The notes beneath the pieces were generated by a model. The model did not search any database, had not been told where the DNA came from, and saw nothing but the letters and a program-made list of their open reading frames with translations. A program made the translations under genes and the position numbers. Shown one piece after another: positions 50,279-60,481 of a stretch of DNA of 64,000 nucleotides. The DNA comes from Angiostrongylus vasorum (lineage: Eukaryota > Nematoda > Chromadorea > Rhabditida > Metastrongylidae): the NCBI GenBank assembly GCA_018806985.1, contig JADANN010000361.1, positions 186,001 to 250,000 on the forward strand. The letters are read 5' to 3'. The number at the start of each line of letters is the position of its first letter. Within the stretch, counting starts at the first letter, position 1.

Positions 50279-53200
50279 GTGCTTTATGTTTGCTGATGTT
50301 TTTGTTTATTTAGGGTGGAATTTTTTTGGGCTGTGAGTTCGGCCTCGCCTCTCTCTATATCTGGGCTATCGGAATTTTTGCTGCTGGTCAAAGTTCGACA
50401 ATGACTGGTACATACGCTGGACAGTTCGTCATGGAAGTAAATCTTATGTTATCAGCAAGAAATGCATTTATGGAAGAACATTTCTATTCAGTAAATCTTG
50501 TTGTTTTTTAGATGTATTACTAAAGTATTTTGTTAGATGCTTTGTAAAAAGATGTTTCAGGGTTTTATACAAGTTTCATGGCCTAAGTGGAAGAGAGTTT
50601 TGTTCACTCGTGCTATTGCTATTATGCCAACTCTCGCTGTTACCTTCATTGCCAACGGTGTGAATAATTTGACTGGTCAGTTTTAAGCTCCTTGACAGTC
50701 GATTCCATTTACTTTTAATGCGCACAAAATGCAAACTAATTTTTTCGAACTAGTTATTCGATTTCCTTTGCAGTAAACAGTAATTTTTACAAATAACTCC
50801 CGCTATTGGTTTTCCGGCAACATACAATAATTCTCCAATAATGGAGTAGCGGAGCAGTTAAGAACTTTATTTATTTATGGAAGATACCTTGTTCGACAAC
50901 CTAATAAGAATACACAATTTTCATAAAGTATTCTTTCGGTTTTAAAGATTTCCATTGTCAAAAATCTAAAAGGGGGAACTTCAATTTTTAACGCAAACGC
51001 GGCAGCGGCAACCTCCAGCGATACATTGGGTGTCATCAATGTATCGTTTTAGCCTAATATTTGCTTTTTTCAAATACTTTGGTTTTCGAAATACGTGAAA
51101 AAAATGAAAAGACGTTTCATAGGCTTTAGAATATCTTAGCGGCAAGGATTTGCAAACTTAAATTGTCTTTTTTAATTTACAAAGTTAATTACGAGCTGAT
51201 CCATGTTGTTTCAAGCTTGAAAGAGGCTACTGTTCTCGATTCCTATGCATTTAAGTGAATTCATATGAGCAATCATGTTAAATTTTGTTTTAACGCATTG
51301 ACGACCACGTATGTCGAAATGGGTGCCTGCCTGTTAATTGGTTTACAAATGCGTTTTTCCTCAATTTTAGTATTCTCCCGTTGGCGGTTAGGAAGGGAAG
51401 GGGGGCCCCGCGCAAGGAAATAGCTCAAAAACGACTTTTAAGCCGAAAAAAATGGCAGAAAAAGCTCGGAATTTGGAGATGACGAGGGGGTGTCGCGTCG
51501 CGGCACCAGACGATACGACCAGGGGCGGGACTACGTTCACGCGCCCGTAACTCGCCGCAGAACGCGAATTTCATCGCGCAAACGTAATATTAAATATTTA
51601 AATATTGTGCGCACGAGTTAGTGTAGTGGACGAGTTACGGTAGCAGACGAGTTACTGGGAGTTCCATCCGTAACAGCACGGCTCTAAAGAACAACAACAA
51701 CAACAACAACGACAACGAAGATGTATACCAACCTCGCATCAGCTCAACAAGATCAGTTTATAAGATCATATAAAAAAAGTATATCAACCGTCTATGCCGA
51801 GGTTCAAAGAAAGTCGGTCTTTTGAATTGTAGATGGTAAATCAGCCGTTTCCCATGAAGAACCGCTCTCCAAACTAAATAGCTTACAAGAAATCTCTTTT
51901 GTACGAGATCGTTTCGGAGCGAGAGGCTATTGTTGCTGAAGACAGTATGCAGAATGCAGACTGTTGCAAATCAAGAAGCCCAAAAATGATTTCACTTGTT
52001 CACTGAACTTGACACTTTGGAACAAGTTTTCGCTTTGGTAAGATGGTAAACCATTAAGTAGACTTCTTCAGAGTGACTTCTTCAGAGAGTCGATGCTCAA
52101 ATGCATCTATATGTGGACTTTAGAATAATTTATCTTCCACAAAGTTATCGTTATATCCTTGCATCCATTTTGCCGCCCACAATTTACAACATATACATAA
52201 ATGCATTACACATGTATGTATAGATACATATGTATGTACTCAACAATAATTGTAATAGCAATGACAACATCTTACAATTCTTGTCTACAATCATGATGGA
52301 CGGAACTTATTCAAAGATCATTCATATGTACACGAAGGCAATTACAGTCGTCACATATATTTCTCGTTGCCTACTTGTAATAAACAGTCTTTACTTAAAA
52401 CTTACAATTCTCGCCTGCAATAAATAGTCTTCAAGTGGTAAATTTCATAGAGGTGATGTACATATTGTGTTTCATCTATTGACACATTCTAAACAGCAAT
52501 GTTTTTTTTTCTTGCAATGGGTTTTTTCCAGTGCTTCCCTTTCTAGCAGGTTTAACAGCGTATTGCCAATCGGACTACTATGCGATGGCTCTGTAAAATC
52601 CCTCACATTCCGAACTTCACGCCCATTTTGTAGCCGCAGATCGCATTAAATTTCATGTGATCGCACTACAAGAAACAAAGATCAAGAAAACCGACATACG
52701 GCAACTAAACAACGGGATCCTTGTCGTACGTGGAGAAAAGGTACTGTCACGAAATGTCGGCGGCGTATGCTTTGTCGTCCACCCGTCAATTTTCCATCTT
52801 GTCGACTCATACGAGATCCTTTCTTCTTGCATAGCCGTCTTACTTCTTCAACTGACGTATCATAAGAAGACCATAATCATTAACTGCTACCCACCGACCC
52901 GCACCTCTGGTGAGTACGAATTGTATGTGTACTACTATTAGTTGGAGGAATTTATCCGCAGTGATAAACCATGTCATAAATTTGTTGTCCGAGACTTCAA
53001 CGCCAGAATGGGAAAGGCCAACGACAGCGAATACAGGACCGGAAATTTTAAACTAGAAGAAAGAAATGGGAATTGAAATCGTCTTATAGGACTCCTGTCT
53101 GCAGTACGTCTCTTCCATGGAAACTCGTTTTTCCAGAAGAAAGAAAGCCGCCGCTTGACATGGGAGTCTCCCAACGGCATGGCTCCTGCAGAGATCGACC

Positions 53201-56200
53201 ATATTCTGACAAAAAGACCTGCCTGCTTGACACATCGGTAGTCCCGTCATTCTGTACTGGTTCCGATCACCACCTTCTTCGCGCGAAGATTCGATTCAGC
53301 CACAAGCTGGAAAAGAATTCACTTCATCAACCGCGAGGAATCTAGTTGTATACGACGAGAACATTCTGAACGAAGTCCTATCGAAACGTGACTGGCAAAT
53401 TAAAGAAGACTTGACCGAAGATTATGAGCTGCTTGTTGAAGGAATGAAAAGCTGTGGCGAATTCGCCTCAGTTTCTCAAGCAAGAAGATCGGATCGCATC
53501 TCCATCACTAGTAAGGAGTTGCTCGAAAAGAGAAGGAAACTGAAGTTTGATCCTACTGCAGCACGTTTAACATGGCTAGTAATAAATACCAGCTGCAGAA
53601 GAGCTTTATAGGGAAGACCTACATTGGTACAGGCGGAAGAAACTACTTGAAGCAGCAAAGAAAAAGAAGTCTGGAAAAATGTCGTCGGGAGTTTTGTGAC
53701 TACAGTGTTTCGCTGTCAGCCTTAAACGAGGATGGGATCGTAAAACGTTCTACACCAACTTTTTTCGTTCCACAATCTACGTCATGGACCCTAATATCCC
53801 ATCGGAGGTTCCAGTTGCGATACAAAGCATGAAAATAGGCACAGCTCCAGGACCGGATAATATCAGCGCCGATTTCTTTGGAGCTGGAAGCCACAATTTA
53901 CACGTGCTTCTCGAAAACCATATGACAGCCTTCCTCCAAAAGGAAAAAAATCCCAGACCAATGGAAGACGTGGCACGTGGTTATCATGCCATGAAAGGTA
54001 ATAAGAAGGGATCTTCGTAACTGTGGTCTGATATGCTTATTGAGCGCACTCTACGCTCGCTCGTCTAAGTTCTTCACAAAGATTATCCTCTCGCGCATAT
54101 CGAGGACATTGGATGAGACGCAACCAGTGAAGCAAGCAGGATTTCGACGAGTAGTTTGCTATATGGACCACGTCCAAGCTGTGTCCAGGGTCATTGAAGT
54201 TTGTCGGAAATACCACCTGCCTCTAGTCCTAACCTTTGTTGACTATGAAAAAGCGTTTGATAGTGTCGAAATGAATGCAATTCTCTCATCGCTCGTCGAC
54301 CAGTGAGTGTACCGCTCCTACATAAGAACTCTGTGCGACTGTTATCGGAACTGCACTACGAAAATACAGCTTTTCTATCGACCTCTTACCATACCCATAG
54401 GAAAAAAGGGTTCGACAGGGCGACACAATATCGCCAAAGCTGTTCAGTGCCGCACTGCAGTGGATAATGAAGTCACTTGACTGGGATGAGAAAGGCATAC
54501 GTATTGATGGAAAAAATCCAACCTTCGTTTCGCCGACGACATCATCATCTTCTCAAGAAGTACCAGCGAAGCGGAGACGATAACCAACGAGCTCAACGAA
54601 GCGGGGAAAAAGATCGGACTGTGCATAAATCGAAAGAAGACCCAGTTCATGATAAACCCATGGTGCGAAGGCGAAGAAATTGAACTGGCTGGATCTCTGA
54701 TTGCAAAGGCCACTTCATACTTATACCTTGTGCTATCAATGAACATGATGAACAGCGTGAAGGAGGAACTAGAAAGAGGAAGGAGAGCAGCATGGGCTGT
54801 TATCAGGCCTCTCAAAGGAATCACCGACCAAATGAAGAACTCGAAAATCCGCGCTCACCTTTCCGATTCAACGGTGCTTCCAGCGATCCCTTATACTGCA
54901 GAGACATGGGATGATACATCGACCACGTCAAGAATACTCCGCACTACTCACTGAGCGCCTGAGCGATGTCTTGTGAGATATGACCGCGCTCTCAATATCT
55001 AGCCGAAGTGCGAAGCTCTGGTCTTCGAAATGTGTCACATCTTCAAGATCCAGGAGAATATACATCGATAGCGAAACATAGATGGGCCAGTCACATAATG
55101 AGAAGAATAGGTGACAGACGAACGAAAAGAACTGTATAGTGGACTCCACAAGAATGCAAACGTCCCGAGAATGGCCACCTACACGTTGTGCGGTTGTGTT
55201 TGTAAACAAAGTAATCAGCTGTACCCGCAGTTGCAGTTATTTTACAGATCACAGTACGAGACTCGCAAGCGCTGCCATGCTCGAACAAGACCACCACCAT
55301 GGACTACGATTGCAAGAGAAAGGAACGAATGGCATATGTGCTGGGGTCCGCACAGTTCGTGAAGACGGGCCGTCCAAGTATCCAAGAAGGAACTATTGCC
55401 AATCGGACTGTTGTATGATGGTCTTGTAACATCCCTCGCATCGTGTCTTTTTTTTCCGAACCCTTATTGCCTCTTTATTTAACAAAATGCGAAGTCGACG
55501 GTTTCCAAGCAATCCCATCCAGTGGAGCGCTAGTAAACGTCCCTGTTTAATTCATCCCCAGCGAGATTTTCCGTGCTCGCTTATTATATATCCTCCAGGC
55601 ATTCACCAGGCACGTCTGAGTGGAAGAAAAGTGGTGTGTTGCTAAAGCACATGTAAAAAAGAATGTGTATAAACTACCAACAGATAGAAATATATCTACA
55701 GTTTGTTATTGCTTCTAACAAATGAACAGTGTGCTGCCATCTGACCGCTTGGGTCCGCAAAATGTTCCCTCTGTTTGTAGCTATCAATCATTTCCGATTG
55801 TGATGAGTTGGAGCAGTGGCATCATGAACTGTGGACCGCATAGTAATGTTCTTCTTACCATTCAACTTCAATACCTTTACATCTGACCTCTCATTCGTAG
55901 TTTGAATAGCTTAACTCCGTATTTGTGCATCTTATGTGAGATATCATGATGGATGATGACTCTCCCTGTGAACGGTACGATGGATTCGTCAATACATCCC
56001 GAACCTTCAAGGATTATATATACTGCTGTCATTCCCTACTTATAGGACCGATCATCGTCATAGCCTTGTACAACGTGTCTTATCTGTCACTTGTTACGTT
56101 GCCGGCTAATTGGGGCTTTGCCAAAATGTTTTTCACAGAAGAGGACAACGGAGAGAGGATGGCTTGAGTCGTTGAGAAAATTAGACTTGGACAAGGGGTT

Positions 56201-59200
56201 CACCTTCTCTCGGCGATAAGCTTTCGTTAGTCTCTTCAGCAAAATGCGGGAAGTTCTATGACATTCAACTTCTTTTCCACTCTCGATGATAAGTCGACTG
56301 AGGTCGAAGTTGAAGTCGTCCTCATCGGGTTTAATGATATTGATGCAAGAGAAACAGCGTAAGAAACGAAGAGGAGAAACGGACACAGGAAGTTTAGATT
56401 GACAATAATGTCACGGAAACGAGGGCCTTGGATACCCGGGTCTTCCAGAATTTTATCCAAGGGTTATAAAACAATGACTCTACTTTCTCTGCTGCAAATT
56501 ATTGAACCTATTGGTAAATCTTTACTTCTAATTTATACCAGCTCCAGGAATGTTAGAATCTACGGATACAGATTTTGCAGTTAACAGTTAAAAAGATACA
56601 AATTCGTATTCGACCGCTATGAAAATCAAAATTTCTATGGATTTCAATGATTCTCGATCTTAATTGAACTTAAATTGAAAATGACACATTAGGAAAGTTA
56701 TAATTCCTCTATATAGTAATAGGCGAAAGTCTCCTCCTCAACTTTTTAAAGTTACCAACTTCGTATGTTCTCTCATTACCGAAAATTACTGGGAGTTACT
56801 AGAAAACAGACATCATTGCTTATACAAGGCATACAAAGTTGAATTTTGACCAGAAACTCACTGCTCAGTGTTTTGGAGTGAAATACCGAAATACATTCAA
56901 TATAACGAGCAAAATCCTTCGCACTTCTGACAGTAATATGCTTGGCAGATGAAAAATATGATAAATTGTTGCACATAGCGGTAAACTTGTACCTTTGAAT
57001 GAATAAAACGAAGCTTCTTTTATATAACTGTGATAATCCCAATCCATAAGTTTTTCTAGCTGTTGAAAACTTATCGTTTGCTTCCAAAACAAAGAAAAAA
57101 ACAGCATTTGACATGTTCAAATCACGGACGGATTCGCGTTTCTCGAAATCCGGGAAGTCTATGCTGATCATGTATTTGTTAAATTCAACGCAGATAAATA
57201 AATCTACAAGTAATAACAAGCAGTTTAGAAAAAAGAAAGAGCTTTTTTGTGTCAGAATGTTTTTGAAACCACAGACAATAACGAAAAAATGAGATCTTTC
57301 TTACTATGGTTTCGAAAGATTTAAGCGCTAAAGAAATCTAAAATATTTCGATTCTGTGTTGAAAGCTTAATGAATTTTCCAGGTATGAATGACTTTTTAA
57401 ATTGTGTTCAAATGGTGCAGTTGCCGTTCGCACTGATTCCTATCATCACATTCACCTCCAGTCAGAAAATTATGCATGACTTCCGGAGTTCCAGGTTTAA
57501 TTTTTGATTAAGTAGCGAATATGTTTCGTTGGATGAAAAAGAAATTGTGCACATGAAGTGAGCCGTAGTTCAAGTTAGATCGAAATTCGAAATTTTTGTG
57601 AGTGAATCTCGCTACTCGTCAGGTTGATGTAAAAAGGAGTGCGGTTTCACGTGATGGCTTTTTAACTCTAGTGACTGTAATTGTTTATTATACCTTAAAA
57701 ATATTAATAAAAATTAATAAAGTGTCTAATACAAATGACGACAATGTTTCCGATAGCAAATTGCACTTTAACTAGTGTTAGAGTGGACATTACTAATCGA
57801 TCAGTGATTATAAGAATTTACGCTTTTCACTGTTCTCAGTCGTATTATATTGAAGGACGCATATGGCGCAGTGATCGGAGGTGCCCTGCAACACACATGG
57901 GATCGATTCCAGCGGGGTCTGCAAATTGGTAGAAAACTTGTATGGATGGATAGCAACACTGGCTCGGCACGGCGGTGGGCCACCGCGGGTAAACGCCAGA
58001 AGATATGCATTCAATCACCTCCAAACGATGCTTAATGAGGTCGAATGCATGGCGCATCCCTCAGGGATTGACCAACGCCGAGAGTTTTTTATTCTTTGTT
58101 CTATTGAAGCATGAAGTTTCGCTTCTTTACCTGTTTAGTGAATTGTGTTTATCAGTGGTTTACGTCCCATGAGGAGTGAACTCGTAACCCATTTAGATGA
58201 GTGTAACTCCAATCCCGACTGTAAGTACTGCAGAATGAGAACAAATTATGCACCTAGAAGTCTTCCTGTGTTTACATATTTCATTCATTATTGTCTCACA
58301 ATAATCCAACACGGATTTCATGGGGATGAATATGTGACCGCCTTGTTCAGATCTTTTGAGATTAATCACTTGAATTATTTCGTCTTCTGTACCACTTCTT
58401 TCAGTTTTCTAGTAAATATATAATTGCTAGAAATCAGTAGTAACTAGTAGATCTTTACTAAGTAATAGTAAGCATAATATTTATAGATGCTAGAAATCAG
58501 TAGTAACTAGTAAGTGTTAAGTCTGTTTTCTTAATGCTATTCCTCTTTCCTTTATTTAAGTACCAGATGGGATCTAGAGATAGATGGGTACCCTAACAGT
58601 CAACAAGTTTCGTTTCCAGGGTTTCTTTATCCTTGTTTCGCCTTGACTTTGGTTTTATCACTGTGATAGACAATATACTTCTAGATCGTTTCAAATCTTC
58701 GCATTGGTTGCGGCAACGGTAATAATAGCCATCAACATATACTTCATATTCGACTACGTCATCTCGGCCATAGGCTCCCAGTGGTTCGTATTGGCAATTC
58801 TTGCTGTTCCGACAGTTGTCTATGTCATGTTCATCGGTTATCTGGTAAGCAGTTATATTTGCGAAGTGTGAACTTGAAAATATGGTACTTAAAAACAACA
58901 TTAACTATACTCGACACAACCACAATGATGCTAAGATATCTACAAAACTCCGAATGCCAGATGTCTGCGGTGCTGATCGAACACGCCATTGCTCTTTCCG
59001 GTGGTTAATGCGTTCACCACCACACCATACTCGTCCTTCGTTCCACCTTTCTCTCAGCTACTAGTTTTCTATCTACCAGTACTGGCCGGAGTTCTGCAAA
59101 TATTTCAGGATCGTTGCGGTTGATTCCGCATAATAACCTGCCTTGAAAATTGTAGTAGGCAGTAAATAAAAAAGTTAACATATACTCGAAACAGTAGTCA

Positions 59201-59525
59201 CCAGGGTCATCGTTCGATTAATAGAACGCGTTTACGCCACAACTAAAATTTACAATATTTACTTGTAGAAAATCAGATTTTTTTGCAGGTTGTCTACTGT
59301 TTTGTGGCCTGTGAATTTGTTTCGGAAACTATCGTAAGCATTTGTAAACATGGTGTTGAAGTTCCCATGAGAACTATCTTCTCAACTAGGTTTTTTTTTC
59401 AGTCGATTCGAGGGTTCGACTTCATACGGGAGTACGAAAATGATGCACCATGGTTGAATTACAGTCCTCATCAAAATGATGGATTTCAGTCGTCATCAAA
59501 CGGGATAAATCAAAACACTACATGA
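37702..59525 (+). CDS. NRAMP/DMT1-family divalent metal-ion transporter (SMF family)
   Basis: Exons: 37702-37806, 40571-40693, 40821-40916, 41037-41167, 45519-45657, 46040-46195, 46281-46439, 46532-46618, 50314-50436, 50561-50675, 57383-57494, 58670-58844, 59289-59333, 59403-59525. Phases all agree; 563 codons including stop, the usual family length. Proton-coupled importer of Fe2+/Mn2+ and related metals. Seen: DPGN metal-binding loop (residues 59-62), [13 protein letters not shown] helix, MPHN motif (238-241), and the family signature [14 protein letters not shown]. Eleven to twelve membrane helices are expected. The start exon supplies a polar N-terminus and joins in phase through a GTAGGT donor at 37807. 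Introns of 4.4, 3.7 and 6.7 kb hold LINEs and SINEs. Nematodes have several smf paralogues; which one this is cannot be told. Confidence 0.95.
38540..38860 (+). repeat. interspersed repeat, sister of 50820-51130
   Basis: The two stretches share ordered blocks: GGAGCAATCAAGAA / GGAGCAGTTAAGAA, TTTTCATAAAATATT / TTTTCATAAAGTATT, and the exact ACTTTGGTTTTCGAAATACG-type block (38800-38822; 51077-51098). Both lie in introns of the NRAMP gene. No coding potential. Confidence 0.6.
42889..43265 (-). mobile_element. PLE-derived insertion nested in the RTE LINE
   Basis: The RTE reading is broken between the AAAGCTTTT of the catalytic-box region at about 43320 and its continuation at about 42885. The intervening DNA contains the hammerhead at 42976-43016 and no RTE homology. 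Exact borders are uncertain by about 30 bp. Confidence 0.6.
42976..43016 (-). ncRNA. hammerhead ribozyme, canonical core
   Basis: Minus strand: GGCU (43009-43012), CUGAUGA (43002-43008), stem II GAUG/CGUC closing an AAGU loop (42989-43000), GAAACGUC (42981-42988), then AGCC pairing with GGCU. This is the consensus CUGANGA...GAA core with ACGU stem III and cleavage after C. Against the copy at 34911 a G-C pair in stem II is replaced by A-U, a compensatory change. Confidence 0.8.
47640..47915 (+). mobile_element. Penelope-like element end with hammerhead and (AAC)n tail
   Basis: The hammerhead at 47790-47832 is followed by (CAACAA)n and the stretch TATACCAACCTCGCATCAGC. That stretch recurs after another (AAC)n run at 51724-51743, marking a shared element end. 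It lies in an NRAMP intron. Confidence 0.6.
47790..47832 (+). ncRNA. hammerhead ribozyme, Penelope-type
   Basis: CUGAGGA, hairpin GGUG-AAGU-CGCC (with one U-G pair), then GAAACGUC-AGCC. All catalytic segments are present; stem I is short (about two pairs). Confidence 0.65.
47950..48400 (-). pseudogene. RTE-type LINE 3' fragment
   Basis: It matches 42000-42420 on the same strand: the GAAGAACTCTGACCAT block, the CGCTCTAGGGACTCGT block and the TCGATCATCA-like end. Only the C-terminal part of the ORF is present, with stops. Confidence 0.75.
48759..49040 (+). mobile_element. SINE family 1 in NRAMP intron
   Basis: It starts GGGGCGCGTGTGGCGCAGTGG and carries the B-box GGAATCGATCCCC, the full body and the end GATTGATCAACGCCGAGAGC, followed by tandem TATCCTT units, the short-repeat tail of this family. 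Confidence 0.85.
49217..49720 (+). mobile_element. older SINE family 1 copy split by a younger one
   Basis: The left part (49217-49414) runs from a degraded tRNA-like head to ATGCATTCAGTACTC. The body resumes at 49654 and continues through GAATGCATAGCG and GGGATTTATCAAC to about 49720. The interruption is exactly the element at 49415-49653. Confidence 0.75.
49415..49653 (-). mobile_element. SINE family 1 inserted into another SINE
   Basis: Minus-strand copy whose tail shows AAAGGATAAAGGAT units. Flanking duplication TTAACAATA at 49406-49414 and 49654-49662. Its head ends GCGCTACACGCGTCC. Confidence 0.85.
49825..50206 (-). mobile_element. SINE family 2 in NRAMP intron
   Basis: Full-length copy from ATACTTGATACCTGAAC to CCGTCGGGAGG, antisense to the gene. 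The 5' end runs directly into the (TA)n microsatellite, about 110 bp before the exon at 50314. Confidence 0.85.
50207..50278. repeat. (TA)n microsatellite
   Basis: About 36 TA units with one CA interruption, sitting between the SINE family 2 head and the exon acceptor. The Ile-Tyr frames over it are artefacts. Confidence 0.95.
50820..51130 (+). repeat. interspersed repeat, sister of 38540-38860
   Basis: Shared ordered blocks as described for the other copy, most clearly CAAATACTTTGGTTTTCGAA at about 51074-51094. Old and diverged, no frame. Confidence 0.6.
51685..51830 (+). repeat. PLE tail remnant with (AAC)n
   Basis: (AACAAC)n at 51690-51715 is followed by TATACCAACCTCGCATCAGC, as at 47848-47915. 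About 60 bp further, TGCCGAGGTTCAAAGAAAGT recalls 12180-12205 next to the inverted PLE. Confidence 0.5.
52540..55440 (+). pseudogene. RTE-type LINE inside an NRAMP intron, near full length but dead
   Basis: Plus-strand frames give the APE endonuclease (52657-52941, [27 protein letters not shown]-like near 53000), a linker, RT fingers (54040-54306, with [19 protein letters not shown] and [14 protein letters not shown]), the palm ([12 protein letters not shown], near 54530), and the [17 protein letters not shown] region (54649-54954). The end is a [16 protein letters not shown]-terminus followed by the tail GACGGGCCGTCCAAGTATCC. At least six stops or frameshifts. It lies in the 6.7-kb intron 50676-57382 in the gene's orientation. 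This is the probable relative of the element that mobilised SINE family 2. Confidence 0.85.
55441..57382. other. intronic sequence of the NRAMP gene, no gene recognised
   Basis: A block at 55800-55900 resembles 46990-47100 (TGAACTGTGGAC...CATAGTAATGT, then ACTTCAATA), suggesting another old repeat. The 147-codon minus frame at 56776-57219 has no recognisable domain or splice context and is treated as chance. Confidence 0.45.
57856..58101 (+). mobile_element. SINE family 1 in NRAMP intron
   Basis: Near full-length copy with TATGGCGCAGTGATCGG and GGGATCGATTCC boxes and a 30-bp internal deletion after the B-box. Target duplication TATTGAAG at 57848-57855 and 58102-58109. Confidence 0.85.
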
Positions 59526-60481
59526 ATCGAGATGTCAGTGTTAACTAAAGTTGTGTTGAATGAGGGGTTTACGAATTCCAGTGATCTACTGTAGTTGTTG
59601 CCTCGTAAATATTTACAATTGTAGTAGCTGATGTGTTGAGAACGTGTTATATATTGTTCTTTTCCAATCCAACACAACATCTGTTTAGACCTTTCTGTCG
59701 TGATACGTCGTTCATAGGGGTGACTGGCCTCGTGTATGATAAGTTGTGATGGCAAGTTCTATCTTAAAGAAGTAGAAGAAGAACTAAAAAAGGTCTTCGT
59801 TAAGGCATAGAAAAGATTGCGCAGACCAGTGTTATGCACACGATTAAGCTAAGGAGTGGAGTGAAATGTTGGTATGACTTACCGTTCACGTTCTTTGATG
59901 TCATACGAGGTCCTTAGTATCGTCGTAATTAGCCATCTTACACCTACAGATTTTGACACTAGATAGTTATTTTATTGATACTTGAAGATTGTTCTATCAA
60001 GAAGTAAATGTAGTTCGTAAGTCGTTAGTGGTAGGCTGACAACCTCAGAAGAAACCTTACGACAAACCAGTTTTATTTCGGAACACGAAGTAGCCGCAGC
60101 ACGGAATTAAATCCACGAAAGTTCTCGTGATCACATTATCAGAGTCTGGCAGAGTTCACTGTCTAGTCCATAATGGATGAAATTCAGTTCTACAAATGTG
60201 AGCACAAAAGAGTGAAACCCTATTACGCAAGTGTAACTCTAAGCAGCCTTCTCATAAAAGTATGTCAGAAATTTGTGAAGCATTCATTTCTCTATAGAAT
60301 ATTACAAAAACTCTAGGACACAAAGACATTTATGTTAATCACAGATGATCGATGCTTATCACAGAGTCATACATTGAATAAGAAATATCAGAAGCTTCAA
60401 AATAAGAATCCTTAACTTTAAAGTGACACATTTTGTGACGTTATATAAGTAACAACCGGATAGAAAAGTTAGGGTTAAGAT
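59526..60481. other. convergent intergenic spacer between NRAMP and aco-1
   Basis: Tail-to-tail 3' regions of the two iron-related genes. CAGTG occurs several times (for example at about 59534, 59578 and 59827), but the flanking five bases do not pair as an iron-responsive element needs. No other gene was seen. Confidence 0.5.

Noticed and set aside
56776..57219. 147-codon minus-strand open frame in the last large NRAMP intron
   Set aside because: A+T-rich, no recognisable domain, no splice or promoter context, and overlapped by other open frames.
59526..60481. Iron-responsive element in the NRAMP or aco-1 3' region
   Set aside because: CAGTG-containing loops occur, but the five bases on each side do not pair and there is no bulged C at the required position.
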